64,000 nucleotides of DNA from Peribacillus simplex (GTDB taxonomy: Bacteria; Bacillota; Bacilli; Bacillales; DSM-1321). The notes under the pieces were generated by a model. The model made no database searches. It had not been told where the DNA came from and was given only the letters and a program-made list of their open reading frames with translations. This document shows positions 24,075-31,781 of this stretch, piece after piece. The DNA lies in assembly GCF_001542915.1 (NCBI RefSeq), contig NZ_LNNH01000010.1, forward strand, positions 119,039 through 183,038, written 5' to 3'. Numbering within the stretch: position 1 is the stretch's first letter; each line of letters starts with the position of its first letter. A program made the translations under genes and the position numbers.

Positions 24075-25199
24075 TTATAGATTTGGGTTTAAGATGACCT
24101 TTAATGACTCTTTTCCGCTTTTCACCAGTTGAAATCCTTTTTCAAATTCTTCAAGTGAAAGTTCATGTGTGACAACGCCTTCTGTAGGAAGATCACCGTT
24201 AGCAATGCCTTTAATAACGGGCTCATAGCAGTATGGACCAAGGTGAGAACCCAGTACATCAAGTTCTTTCCGGTCACTGATAATGCTCCAATCCACTGTT
24301 ACCGGTTCTTTAAATACGCTGAATTCAACGAAACGCCCCAGTTTACGAATCATGTTCAACCCTTGTTCAACGGATTTTTGGGCTCCAGTCGCTTCAATGT
24401 AGATGTCGCAGCCATAACCGTCCGTCAACTGTTTTACAATCGCGTTTACATCATCTTTTGCTGGGTTCAATACCATATCCGCACCGAATTGTTTCGCCAT
24501 TTCTAAACGCTCTTCAAACAGGTCAAGGACAATTAATTTGCCAGGTCCTGATTTTTTGATTGCACCTATCATCCCCAGTCCGAGTGTTCCAGCCCCTGCC
24601 AGTACAACCACATCTCCCAATTGAATTTGTGCCCGCTCAACGGCATGATAGGAACACGCATAAGGTTCAATCAGAATTGCTTTTTCAATTGGAAGATTTT
24701 CCGGCACCTTATAATTAATCGCTTCTTTTGTGAATTTCATATATTCGGCCATACCGCCATTTACATTGTTCTGGAAACCATACAAGTCATGTTTTTCACA
24801 CATCCAGTATTGGCCTCGGTTACAGAAGCGACAGTCCCAGCAAGGAACGATCTGTTCGGATATAATACGGTCACCAATTTTAAAGTCTCCTTTGACTCCC
24901 TCACCAAGTGAGACAACATGACCGATGAATTCATGACCCGGAATCATTGGCGCTTTAATGTATGCCGGCTGCTGATCGTCTCCCCAAAAGCTTGGCGCCC
25001 CGTCAAACGCCTTCAAGTCTCCGGCACAAATACCGCATGCCTCAACTTTGACTAAAATTTCACCATCTCCGATTTGCGGAACAGGGACTTCTTCAAGGCG
25101 ATAATCACCTGGGGAATAAGCCACAACCGCTTTCATTGTTGCTGGGGTTGATTGATTATTTTTATTTTCTTGTACCGCTGTTTCATGACTTTGGACCAT
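24075..25199 (-). CDS. zinc-dependent alcohol dehydrogenase, erythritol/L-threitol type
   Basis: This 374-residue medium-chain dehydrogenase has catalytic-zinc residues in VEACGICAGDLKAFDG and IPGHEFIGHVV, structural-zinc cysteines in CWDCRFCNRGQYWMC, and the Rossmann motif VVVLAGAGTLGLGMIGA near residue 196. The segments DGAPSFWGDD, ISEQIVPCW and YGFQNNVNGGMAEYMKF are shared with enzymes described as erythritol/L-threitol dehydrogenases. It would oxidise a tetritol to an erythrulose with NAD+. The start at 25199 has GGAGA seven bases away and adds about 21 residues before the usual MKAVV. It is the first gene of the operon, divergent from the DeoR regulator. The specific polyol remains inference. 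Confidence 0.84.
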   Translation of the reverse strand: MVQSHETAVQENKNNQSTPATMKAVVAYSPGDYRLEEVPVPQIGDGEILVKVEACGICAGDLKAFDGAPSFWGDDQQPAYIKAPMIPGHEFIGHVVSLGEGVKGDFKIGDRIISEQIVPCWDCRFCNRGQYWMCEKHDLYGFQNNVNGGMAEYMKFTKEAINYKVPENLPIEKAILIEPYACSYHAVERAQIQLGDVVVLAGAGTLGLGMIGAIKKSGPGKLIVLDLFEERLEMAKQFGADMVLNPAKDDVNAIVKQLTDGYGCDIYIEATGAQKSVEQGLNMIRKLGRFVEFSVFKEPVTVDWSIISDRKELDVLGSHLGPYCYEPVIKGIANGDLPTEGVVTHELSLEEFEKGFQLVKSGKESLKVILNPNL

Positions 25200-25256
25200 T
25201 CAACATCTCTCCTCGAATATTTTTTCCTGGATAACGCTTACATAATCGATGTAAAA

Positions 25257-25268
25257 TGAAAATTTTCA
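25257..25268. promoter_or_regulatory. perfect 12-base palindrome upstream of the dehydrogenase
   Basis: TGAAAATTTTCA lies 58 bases before the dehydrogenase start, in the region shared with the divergent DeoR gene. It is a candidate operator. Confidence 0.35.
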
Positions 25269-25327
25269 GTCAAGCCTCTTAATATTTACAGTTTTTCTCT
25301 GTTTTCTATTTTCAGTATATTACATTT

Positions 25328-25356
25328 ATTATTGAATGGTCAATATTTATTATCGT
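25328..25356. promoter_or_regulatory. candidate DeoR-type operator region
   Basis: ATTATTGAAT then AATATTTATTATCGTTT matches the block at 22635-22667. Just to the right are near-repeats TTTTCATTTTA, TTTTCGTTTTA and TTTCGATTTTC (25360-25392), which could form further half-sites. DeoR-family repressors often bind such repeated sites in the shared divergent promoter. Confidence 0.4.
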
Positions 25357-25568
25357 TTATTTTCATTTTATTTTTCGTTTTATTTCGATTTTCAATTACT
25401 TTAGATAAATATACAAAAATGATGTATGATAATATTGAAAGAAAATTCAATTAGTCGATTCCATTCAGCCTCTTTTGAATCATAAATGCTTCTTATATAT
25501 ATAACTTGACTAGTAATCCGCTTTTGCAGCTAAACTGGATAAAATAACTTAGGTATATAGGTGATAAC

Positions 25569-26363
25569 ATGAAAAAAATGTTTGCGTCAGAACGAAGGAA
25601 AATCATACTCGGAAAACTAACAGATCAGCATCGGGTAACCATAAAAGAGCTTTCAGAAGAAATTAAAGTATCTGAAGCGACATTACGTACGGATTTATCC
25701 AAAATGGAGGAAGAAGGCCTTCTAAAAAGAACACATGGAGGAGCCATACTATCCGAAAAACAAGATAGCGATACAAGCTTTACTACACGAGAATTAAAGA
25801 ATCGCTATGAAAAGGCTGCCATTTCAAAGAAAGCTGCTGAGCTTCTCTCAAACGGGCAATGCATTATGCTCGATTCAAGCTCAACCACTCTTGAACTTGC
25901 ACGCACGATAAAAGAAATGCCAATTAGACTGACCGTTGTTACAAGTGGCATCAATACTGCATTAGAGTTAAATGAAAATCCCAATATCACCGTGATATTA
26001 TTGGGAGGTATTATAAAAAAAGGTTCCTTTTCCTTAGAAGGCAGTTTAGGAATAAATATTCTTAACCAAATTAATATTGATCTGATGTTTACGTCCGCTA
26101 ATGGATTTACTTTCGAATCAGGATTAACGGATTTCAGTGTATATGAGGTAGAACTGAAAAAAGCCATGGTCAGCGCCTCCAACAAGGTGGTTGCCTTGCT
26201 TGATCATACTAAGATCAATAAAAATTCGATTGCCTCATTCGCTTCAATCAATCAAATAGATACGATAATCACTGATTTTGATATGACAGGAAGTTACACA
26301 AAGAAACTCGAAGAACAAAATGTTAAGATCATAATGATATCAACAGACGAACACGTTAATTAA
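25569..26363 (+). CDS. DeoR/GlpR-family transcriptional regulator
   Basis: This 264-residue regulator has an N-terminal winged helix, RRKIILGKLTDQHRVTIKEL and SEATLRTDLSKMEEEGLLKRTHGGA, the DeoR recognition region. The C-terminal sugar-phosphate sensor domain shows MLDSSSTTLELARTI and VTSGINTALELNENPNITVILLGG motifs with the ISOCOT-like fold. It should repress the divergent polyol operon until a phosphorylated intermediate, such as erythrulose phosphate, binds. A GGTG-type ribosome binding site precedes ATG 25569. It is single-gene; its terminator is probably the hairpin at 26529-26563. Confidence 0.88.
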   Translation: MKKMFASERRKIILGKLTDQHRVTIKELSEEIKVSEATLRTDLSKMEEEGLLKRTHGGAILSEKQDSDTSFTTRELKNRYEKAAISKKAAELLSNGQCIMLDSSSTTLELARTIKEMPIRLTVVTSGINTALELNENPNITVILLGGIIKKGSFSLEGSLGINILNQINIDLMFTSANGFTFESGLTDFSVYEVELKKAMVSASNKVVALLDHTKINKNSIASFASINQIDTIITDFDMTGSYTKKLEEQNVKIIMISTDEHVN

Positions 26364-26528
26364 TCCCTTCCTCCACGGTAATTTTAACCATACAGTTTAA
26401 CCGCAGGAAGTGAATATACCGTTTTACCAACATACTAAAGCAGCCCGAAACTCGAACTGATTAGCTATAAGGCTGAAAGTGAGTAATATCGGTGTCATGA
26501 TGGATGGTTCAATACGTAAAACAAAAGT

Positions 26529-26563
26529 AAAGGCTTTGGAATGGTGGATTCCAAAGCCTTTTT
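26529..26563. terminator. intrinsic terminator between deoR-type gene and kinase gene
   Basis: The stem AAGGCTTTGGAAT / ATTCCAAAGCCTT ends in TTTTTC on the plus strand. The rest of the 346-base gap (26364-26709) shows no gene. Confidence 0.85.
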
Positions 26564-26709
26564 CGATTGATTTACGATCGTTGACTTACATTGCAAAGGA
26601 ATCTTTCTTTTTCAAAATATCTTTCTTACAATAAATTACTTTATTCAAATCCTCCTTTTTAGTGTTATTCTTGTAGGTAGACCAAATTGTAATTTTTCAG
26701 GAGAATCCG

Positions 26710-27978
26710 ATGAATTTCACTTATATTAATCAACACATTCTAGATAATCTCTTTTATATCCTGGTAAGCATTTTAATTTATTCCACTTTATTAGATCACG
26801 GCAAAAGGTTATGTCAGTATGGCAAGGTCCTCATCACTACATGCATGAGCATTCCGATCCTATTATGTATGAAGTTCCCTATTTATATCGATGAATATTG
26901 TGTTCATGACTTCAGGCAAATCCCTTTTATAATCGGGACACTGTATGGCGGTTGGCCTGTCGGGGCTGTTCTATTGGTCATTCTCTTGACTGGCAGGTTT
27001 GTTATGAATGGGTTCAATCTCCTTACTTTAATGGTTTATATCGTTATATTCGTCATTACTGCTCTATTTTCTTCTAAATTCAATGCGTATAACAGAAAAA
27101 GTAAGCTAAATAGCTCGATCTTATTGATTGTATTCCTAGGCATCCTAACAAGCTTGCTTGCACTCGCTATGTCTGTTTCTTTTCGAATAACGGAGGCGTA
27201 TATCTTTTACTTCATCATTCTTCCTCCTTTCATCATCGGTTTAGCTGTGTATATCATGGAAATTTTAAAGGATGCGATTTTAATCCGAACACAAATGGTG
27301 CGGCTTGAAAAGATGGAGGTCGTCAGTCAGCTTGCGGCCAGCATTTCTCATGAAGTCAGAAACCCTTTAACGGTTGTGAAGGGATTCGTTCAGCTGCTAA
27401 AAGCACCCGATCTGACCCAAGATGAAAAAGAGCAATATATCCAGCATGTTGTTCGGGAGCTTAATAGTGCGGAATCCATCATTAGTGAATACTTGGCATT
27501 CGCCAAACCTGCCATTGAAAAGGTCGATTCCATTTCCATCGACCGTGAAATAGGCTATGTCATTGAAATGATCAAACCATTAGCAAACATGAATTTAGTT
27601 ACGATATCCGAACAGCTGGCCCCAGGTGTCACTCGTGGCAATACTCAGCATTTCAAGCAATGCTTCCTCAACTTAATCAAGAATGGGATAGAGGCCATGC
27701 CGAGCGGCGGGGAACTGCGTATCGTTTCCTATGTAAATGATAACGACATCATTATCGAAATAAAGGACGTTGGAATTGGCATGAACAAAGAACAAATACA
27801 TCGTTTTGGCGAGCCCTATTACAGTTCCAAAGAGAAAGGGACAGGGCTAGGTTCGATGGTGGCTGTCAAAACGATCCAAACGATGAATGGCACGCTTCAT
27901 ATTAATAGCGCTTCGAATAAAGGAACAACGATCACTGTAGGACTTCCTGTTTATGATGAAGATACTTCTGCAAAATAA
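26710..27978 (+). CDS. KinB-like membrane sensor histidine kinase
   Basis: The kinase has 422 residues. Its N-terminal 200 residues hold six or so membrane helices of the 5TM-5TMR (LytS-like) type, including FIIGTLYGGWPVGAVLLVIL. The kinase core shows the H-box ASISHEVRNPLTVVKGF, the N-box FKQCFLNLIKNGIEAM, and the G-boxes IEIKDVGIGM and EKGTGLGSMVAVKT. This layout matches sporulation kinase KinB and its paralogues, which feed phosphate into the Spo0F-Spo0A relay. There is no response regulator next to it, consistent with an orphan phosphorelay kinase. GGAG precedes ATG 26710. Which of the several sporulation kinases it corresponds to is not certain. Confidence 0.83.
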   Translation: MNFTYINQHILDNLFYILVSILIYSTLLDHGKRLCQYGKVLITTCMSIPILLCMKFPIYIDEYCVHDFRQIPFIIGTLYGGWPVGAVLLVILLTGRFVMNGFNLLTLMVYIVIFVITALFSSKFNAYNRKSKLNSSILLIVFLGILTSLLALAMSVSFRITEAYIFYFIILPPFIIGLAVYIMEILKDAILIRTQMVRLEKMEVVSQLAASISHEVRNPLTVVKGFVQLLKAPDLTQDEKEQYIQHVVRELNSAESIISEYLAFAKPAIEKVDSISIDREIGYVIEMIKPLANMNLVTISEQLAPGVTRGNTQHFKQCFLNLIKNGIEAMPSGGELRIVSYVNDNDIIIEIKDVGIGMNKEQIHRFGEPYYSSKEKGTGLGSMVAVKTIQTMNGTLHINSASNKGTTITVGLPVYDEDTSAK

Positions 27979-27997
27979 GTAAACAATCTTTTCATAT

Positions 27998-28029
27998 AAA
28001 AAGTCCGCCGTTCATGGCGGACTTTTTTT
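27998..28029 (+). terminator. bidirectional intrinsic terminator
   Basis: AAAAGTCCGCC / GGCGGACTTTTTTT with a six-base loop lies between the convergent kinase and UvrA-like genes. Confidence 0.88.
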
Positions 28030-28048
28030 CATTGGATTGCCGTCTTAT

Positions 28049-31000
28049 TTATGCTTTCCGTTCAAGGCATGCATGAACCGCCATCATGTCACGTTTGTTC
28101 AATTCACGAATCCGGTTGAAAATCGGAATATCGGCAACGGCTTCGGTACGTTCACCTTCAGCCACGACATCGCTTACCTTCCCTGTCAGCCAGGTTTCCA
28201 CATCGATATCTTCCACGATCGCTTTACGTCCTTCATCATCGATGCCACTGGCATGACAGCTCACACAAGGTATCGTTAATTTATGGACGCCGTCATGGAG
28301 GCCATCCTCGGAAATGACTTTCTTCCCATTACAAAACGGGCATTTATGACTTGCTTTGATTTTATTGATTTGCGTCACGATTTTCTTGTAGCCAAACGCC
28401 TCATAAACATAGGTTAGTTTTTTATATTTGCCATTGGTGAAATATTTATCAATGATCGTTTCTCTTGTTTCGTTAATATTGGCAAAATCACAGATGGTGA
28501 TCTGGTTTTTGGTGCTGATGGCTTCGATGCTGCCTGTGATGCCGGCCCAGAATGGCAGCGCATTTTGCAGGACCACTTCATAGCCTTGGAAGCTTGCCAG
28601 TTCCAGCTCAAGCATTTTCAATGCGGCTTGTGTTTCACGGGAAAGGAATGAAACATCCTCCGTCCATGCGATATCGCCGCCTACAATCGCTTTTAGTTTT
28701 TCCAGCTCTGGCAGCTTCCCTGCTATTTTGATGACTTCATCCATTGGTTGTTGGATGATTTCACGAATGTCCATGTCGGCAAATTTCAGCTTTTTATGAT
28801 GGTTCAAGATCGTTCCAAGGCAGATCGGGCAGGTGATATTCTCTTTAGATGCTTTCATCTGCTCTTTAATGATCGATTTCGAGATGAACATATAACGTCC
28901 GATGATGAGATTGAAGCCTTCCCAAGTACGAGAGGCCTTGCCTGCTTTATCATAAAAGGACTTTTCCCAATATCCATATAAGAACGTCTGCTTCTCTGCA
29001 TCCGTCATATCATTATAGCTTTTACTCATGTCGTGACCGAGCTCATTCTTGATTTCATCAAACAAAAATTGCAGCTTTGGATATTGATAATATTTCAGTA
29101 CTTCCATCACGTCTGGATGTAATAAGCCATCCCAGAAAGGTACGTTTTTATCTTGAATGACAACATCGATATCAAATTTTTCAATGACACGGCGGCCCGA
29201 ACAGCTTGGACAATGATTCTCTTTAGAATAAAAATCGAAGCTTCTTGTATCTTTATTGGTCGGGTGTGACGCGACCAGATGATTGATCATGCCGCCCAAT
29301 TCAAATAGAAACGTATATTGGCTGTACAAGTGCCGTTCAAGATCGATCGCGATCACGGGTGCGATCGTGTCAGATTCGTATTCCCCATAAATTAAACGGG
29401 CCATCGACGACAAGCTTTTTAGGATGCCGCCCTTATAGATGTTCTCTGCCCTTTTGAAATGGTCCAATTGGTTTTCCTGCAAATAATGGATGCCGCTTTT
29501 TGACCGGAGTGCAGAGGAGATATGCAGGGGCTCCTCTCGATCTTCGATATTGTTATGGCGATAGTATTCATCATGGCTGACAACATCAAGATGCCGGACT
29601 GGCTCAAGCTGTCTTTTTCCGAAATCCACGATATAATCCGAGCCTTCCAGCATATACCGATTATGTTCAATCATGATGATCGAGACCGATTCATCCTCGA
29701 GGATGACCCTGATGCTATCGATGAATTGATTTAAAATGTTTTGCGATAACCCTTTTGAAGGCTCATCAAAAATGAATAGCGTATGCGGGTTCCTCGTTTT
29801 CGCGAACAGCTCCGAAACTAAGTGAACACATTGAAATTCGCCAGTCGATAGCGATTGGGTTTTTCGCTCTAACGTCAAATACCCAAGCCCAAGCTTGATT
29901 AATAGGCTCAAGCGCTTATGGGCGATGTCCTCATTTGGCAGTTCTTCGATGATATCCTCGATCGAACGCTGAAAGATATCATCAATTTCATCCCTGTATT
30001 TGGTGAGCTTCTTCTTGATATCAAGAAACGTCGCAACAGTTGAGCGACTGGTAATCGATTTATTTCGGTCCTGCCCGACCATGACGAGTTTATCCTTTGG
30101 ATAGCGCACCTGAAAATCTTTGGCGATACATTCATTGACAAGTGTGGATTTCCCGCAGCCCGACTCACCCGTAAAGGTAACGAGTCTATTCTTAGGAAGG
30201 TGGATTTCTTCCATTTGTATATTTCGGCAAAAAAGATCATGAAATTGGTAGAATTCATTTGGCGTTGCCTCATTTCGTTCCCAGCTGATCGGCTTGGGGC
30301 GGGGTGATTCCTCCACAATTTTGCCGCCATATTTCCCGCTGCCGGGTCCAAAGAACAATTGCTTGTCCGTGCTATCCAACACCGTGTCTGAATGATCAAT
30401 GAGCCATATTTGATTCTTATCACCTAATGACTTAATCTGTTCCAATATTTTCAAAAGGGTCTGATGATCCAGCCCTACGGAGATTTCATCAATGATGATC
30501 ACGGTATTTTCGCTTGTTGCCATGAATTCAGCCAAGTAAAGCCGGGTTAATTCTCCGCCTGACACGGTCCCCATGATCCGGTTCATGCTTAAATAACCAA
30601 TATTCATATTGATTATATTTTGGAGAATTTGCTGTTTGGCTTCACTAATATGTAAGATCTCTGAAAGTGAAAGGATCGATTCGATGCTTAACTCGTTGAT
30701 ATCGGAAATAGTATGCGGGCGATCGAATAATTCAATCGTATATTGCTCGACTTCTGGATTGTAACGCTTTCCCTCACACTTCGGACATTCGACGTTCTTC
30801 GTCGTGCCGCGTCCTTTACAAGCGGTGCACCAGCCTAAAGCATTATTAAAGGAAAAAACTTCTGGAGAAAGATTGAATTTTTCAGCAAGACAAACACGAA
30901 TCTCTTTAAACACACCAGTATGGGTGCCAATGGTCGAACGGGGATTGGATGAGATGGACGATTTTCCAAGAAAAAGGACCAGCGGCATTTCCTCCATCTT

Positions 31001-31219
31001 GATGGCGCTGAAATTGGTTTCCATAATATCAGAAAATAAATATTGATATTCAGACTTCGGCAATAAGGAAACGAGACGCTTCTTCGATTCTTCCCCTATG
31101 GCCTGACAAAAGGTCGTTTTCCCTGAACCAGATAACCCGGCAATCCCCAAGGATTGATCGCCTGGCAATACTGCATCCAGTTCGTTAATATTGTTCGCTA
31201 TTAATTGGTTTATTTTCAT
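28049..31219 (-). CDS. UvrA-like ABC ATPase with rearranged insertion domains
   Basis: This 1056-residue cytoplasmic protein has two UvrA-type nucleotide-binding domains. The first has Walker A GLSGSGKT (28-35), NPRSTIGTHTGVF, a zinc module CTACKGRG...CPKCEGKRY (131-153), signature VSGGELTRLYLAEF (219-232) and Walker B VIIIDEISVGLD. The second has Walker A GESGCGKST (351-359), SRSTVATF, signature LSTGEFQCVHL and Walker B LFIFDEPSKGL, but no zinc insertion. Residues 560-1056 lack a P-loop. They contain a segment like the first UvrA insertion (CPSCSGRR at 670, then LLHPDVMEVLKYYQYPKLQF, LYGYWEKSFYD, CPICLGTIL) and a further pair CPFCNGKK and CVSCHASG. Canonical UvrA carries the insertions inside the ATPase domains. 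DNA binding is probable; whether it works with UvrB or in antibiotic resistance or DNA protection is unknown. Confidence 0.82.
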   Translation of the reverse strand: MKINQLIANNINELDAVLPGDQSLGIAGLSGSGKTTFCQAIGEESKKRLVSLLPKSEYQYLFSDIMETNFSAIKMEEMPLVLFLGKSSISSNPRSTIGTHTGVFKEIRVCLAEKFNLSPEVFSFNNALGWCTACKGRGTTKNVECPKCEGKRYNPEVEQYTIELFDRPHTISDINELSIESILSLSEILHISEAKQQILQNIINMNIGYLSMNRIMGTVSGGELTRLYLAEFMATSENTVIIIDEISVGLDHQTLLKILEQIKSLGDKNQIWLIDHSDTVLDSTDKQLFFGPGSGKYGGKIVEESPRPKPISWERNEATPNEFYQFHDLFCRNIQMEEIHLPKNRLVTFTGESGCGKSTLVNECIAKDFQVRYPKDKLVMVGQDRNKSITSRSTVATFLDIKKKLTKYRDEIDDIFQRSIEDIIEELPNEDIAHKRLSLLIKLGLGYLTLERKTQSLSTGEFQCVHLVSELFAKTRNPHTLFIFDEPSKGLSQNILNQFIDSIRVILEDESVSIIMIEHNRYMLEGSDYIVDFGKRQLEPVRHLDVVSHDEYYRHNNIEDREEPLHISSALRSKSGIHYLQENQLDHFKRAENIYKGGILKSLSSMARLIYGEYESDTIAPVIAIDLERHLYSQYTFLFELGGMINHLVASHPTNKDTRSFDFYSKENHCPSCSGRRVIEKFDIDVVIQDKNVPFWDGLLHPDVMEVLKYYQYPKLQFLFDEIKNELGHDMSKSYNDMTDAEKQTFLYGYWEKSFYDKAGKASRTWEGFNLIIGRYMFISKSIIKEQMKASKENITCPICLGTILNHHKKLKFADMDIREIIQQPMDEVIKIAGKLPELEKLKAIVGGDIAWTEDVSFLSRETQAALKMLELELASFQGYEVVLQNALPFWAGITGSIEAISTKNQITICDFANINETRETIIDKYFTNGKYKKLTYVYEAFGYKKIVTQINKIKASHKCPFCNGKKVISEDGLHDGVHKLTIPCVSCHASGIDDEGRKAIVEDIDVETWLTGKVSDVVAEGERTEAVADIPIFNRIRELNKRDMMAVHACLERKA

Positions 31220-31421
31220 CTGTGGATCCTCTCCATTTATATTTATCCAATCTTTAATGTAGCACAGCGCTATCTGTATTTGGTATTTTTTTAAACGGTA
31301 ACCCTATCCTTATATTCTTTCACATTTCCCAGCCTTGAAAACGTATGAATATGGAATAAAATTGGTTTCATTCCGTTTTGTGAGTGGGCCTAGCTACAGC
31401 TTTTGTCTCGCATTTCTCCTT

Positions 31422-31453
31422 CAAAAGCCCCTCTCGATTAAAGAGAAGGGCTT
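31422..31453 (-). terminator. intrinsic terminator after sspL
   Basis: The hairpin AGCCCCTCTC / GAGAAGGGCT with a seven-base loop is followed by TTTTG on the minus strand. Confidence 0.75.
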
Positions 31454-31469
31454 GCTTTACTAAATACGA

Positions 31470-31601
31470 TTATTTTGTATTGGACTTTTTTGCCTTATTT
31501 TCAAGCTCGCTTTTGGGCTCTGTGGAGAATTCGACATCTTTTCCATGTCCCTGTGGGTTAACACTTGGTGCGATTCGGCCTCTTCCTGACTTTTTGCTCA
31601 T
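31470..31601 (-). CDS. sspL: small acid-soluble spore protein L
   Basis: This 43-residue protein is lysine-rich. MSKKSGRGRIAPSVNPQGHG opens it, and SELENKAKKSNTK closes it, matching SspL (B. subtilis ends TELEERAKKSNTKR). SspL is a minor spore-core protein made in the forespore under sigma G. ATG 31601 follows GGAGGTGAAGGAA; a longer frame to 31688 starts before the ribosome binding site and is rejected. I could not confidently identify a sigma G promoter. It stands alone between the UvrA-like gene and helD and has its own terminator. Confidence 0.88.
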   Translation of the reverse strand: MSKKSGRGRIAPSVNPQGHGKDVEFSTEPKSELENKAKKSNTK

Positions 31602-31714
31602 TTCCTTCACCTCCACGATTATTATGTCCGAACCGTTATAAATTAAAAATGAGATCCCCCCTTTCTGTATGTTAATACGTTCCCCCATGATAGGAGGAGC
31701 TTAAAATGAACCCT

Positions 31715-31748
31715 TAAAAAACCTGCATAGAACTAAGTCTATACAGGC
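31715..31748 (-). terminator. intrinsic terminator after helD
   Basis: CCTGCATAGA / TCTATACAGG with a six-base loop is followed on the minus strand by TTTTTT. Confidence 0.85.
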
Positions 31749-31781
31749 GTCAAACATCCCTAAAATCAATCAGCTTCTTCG

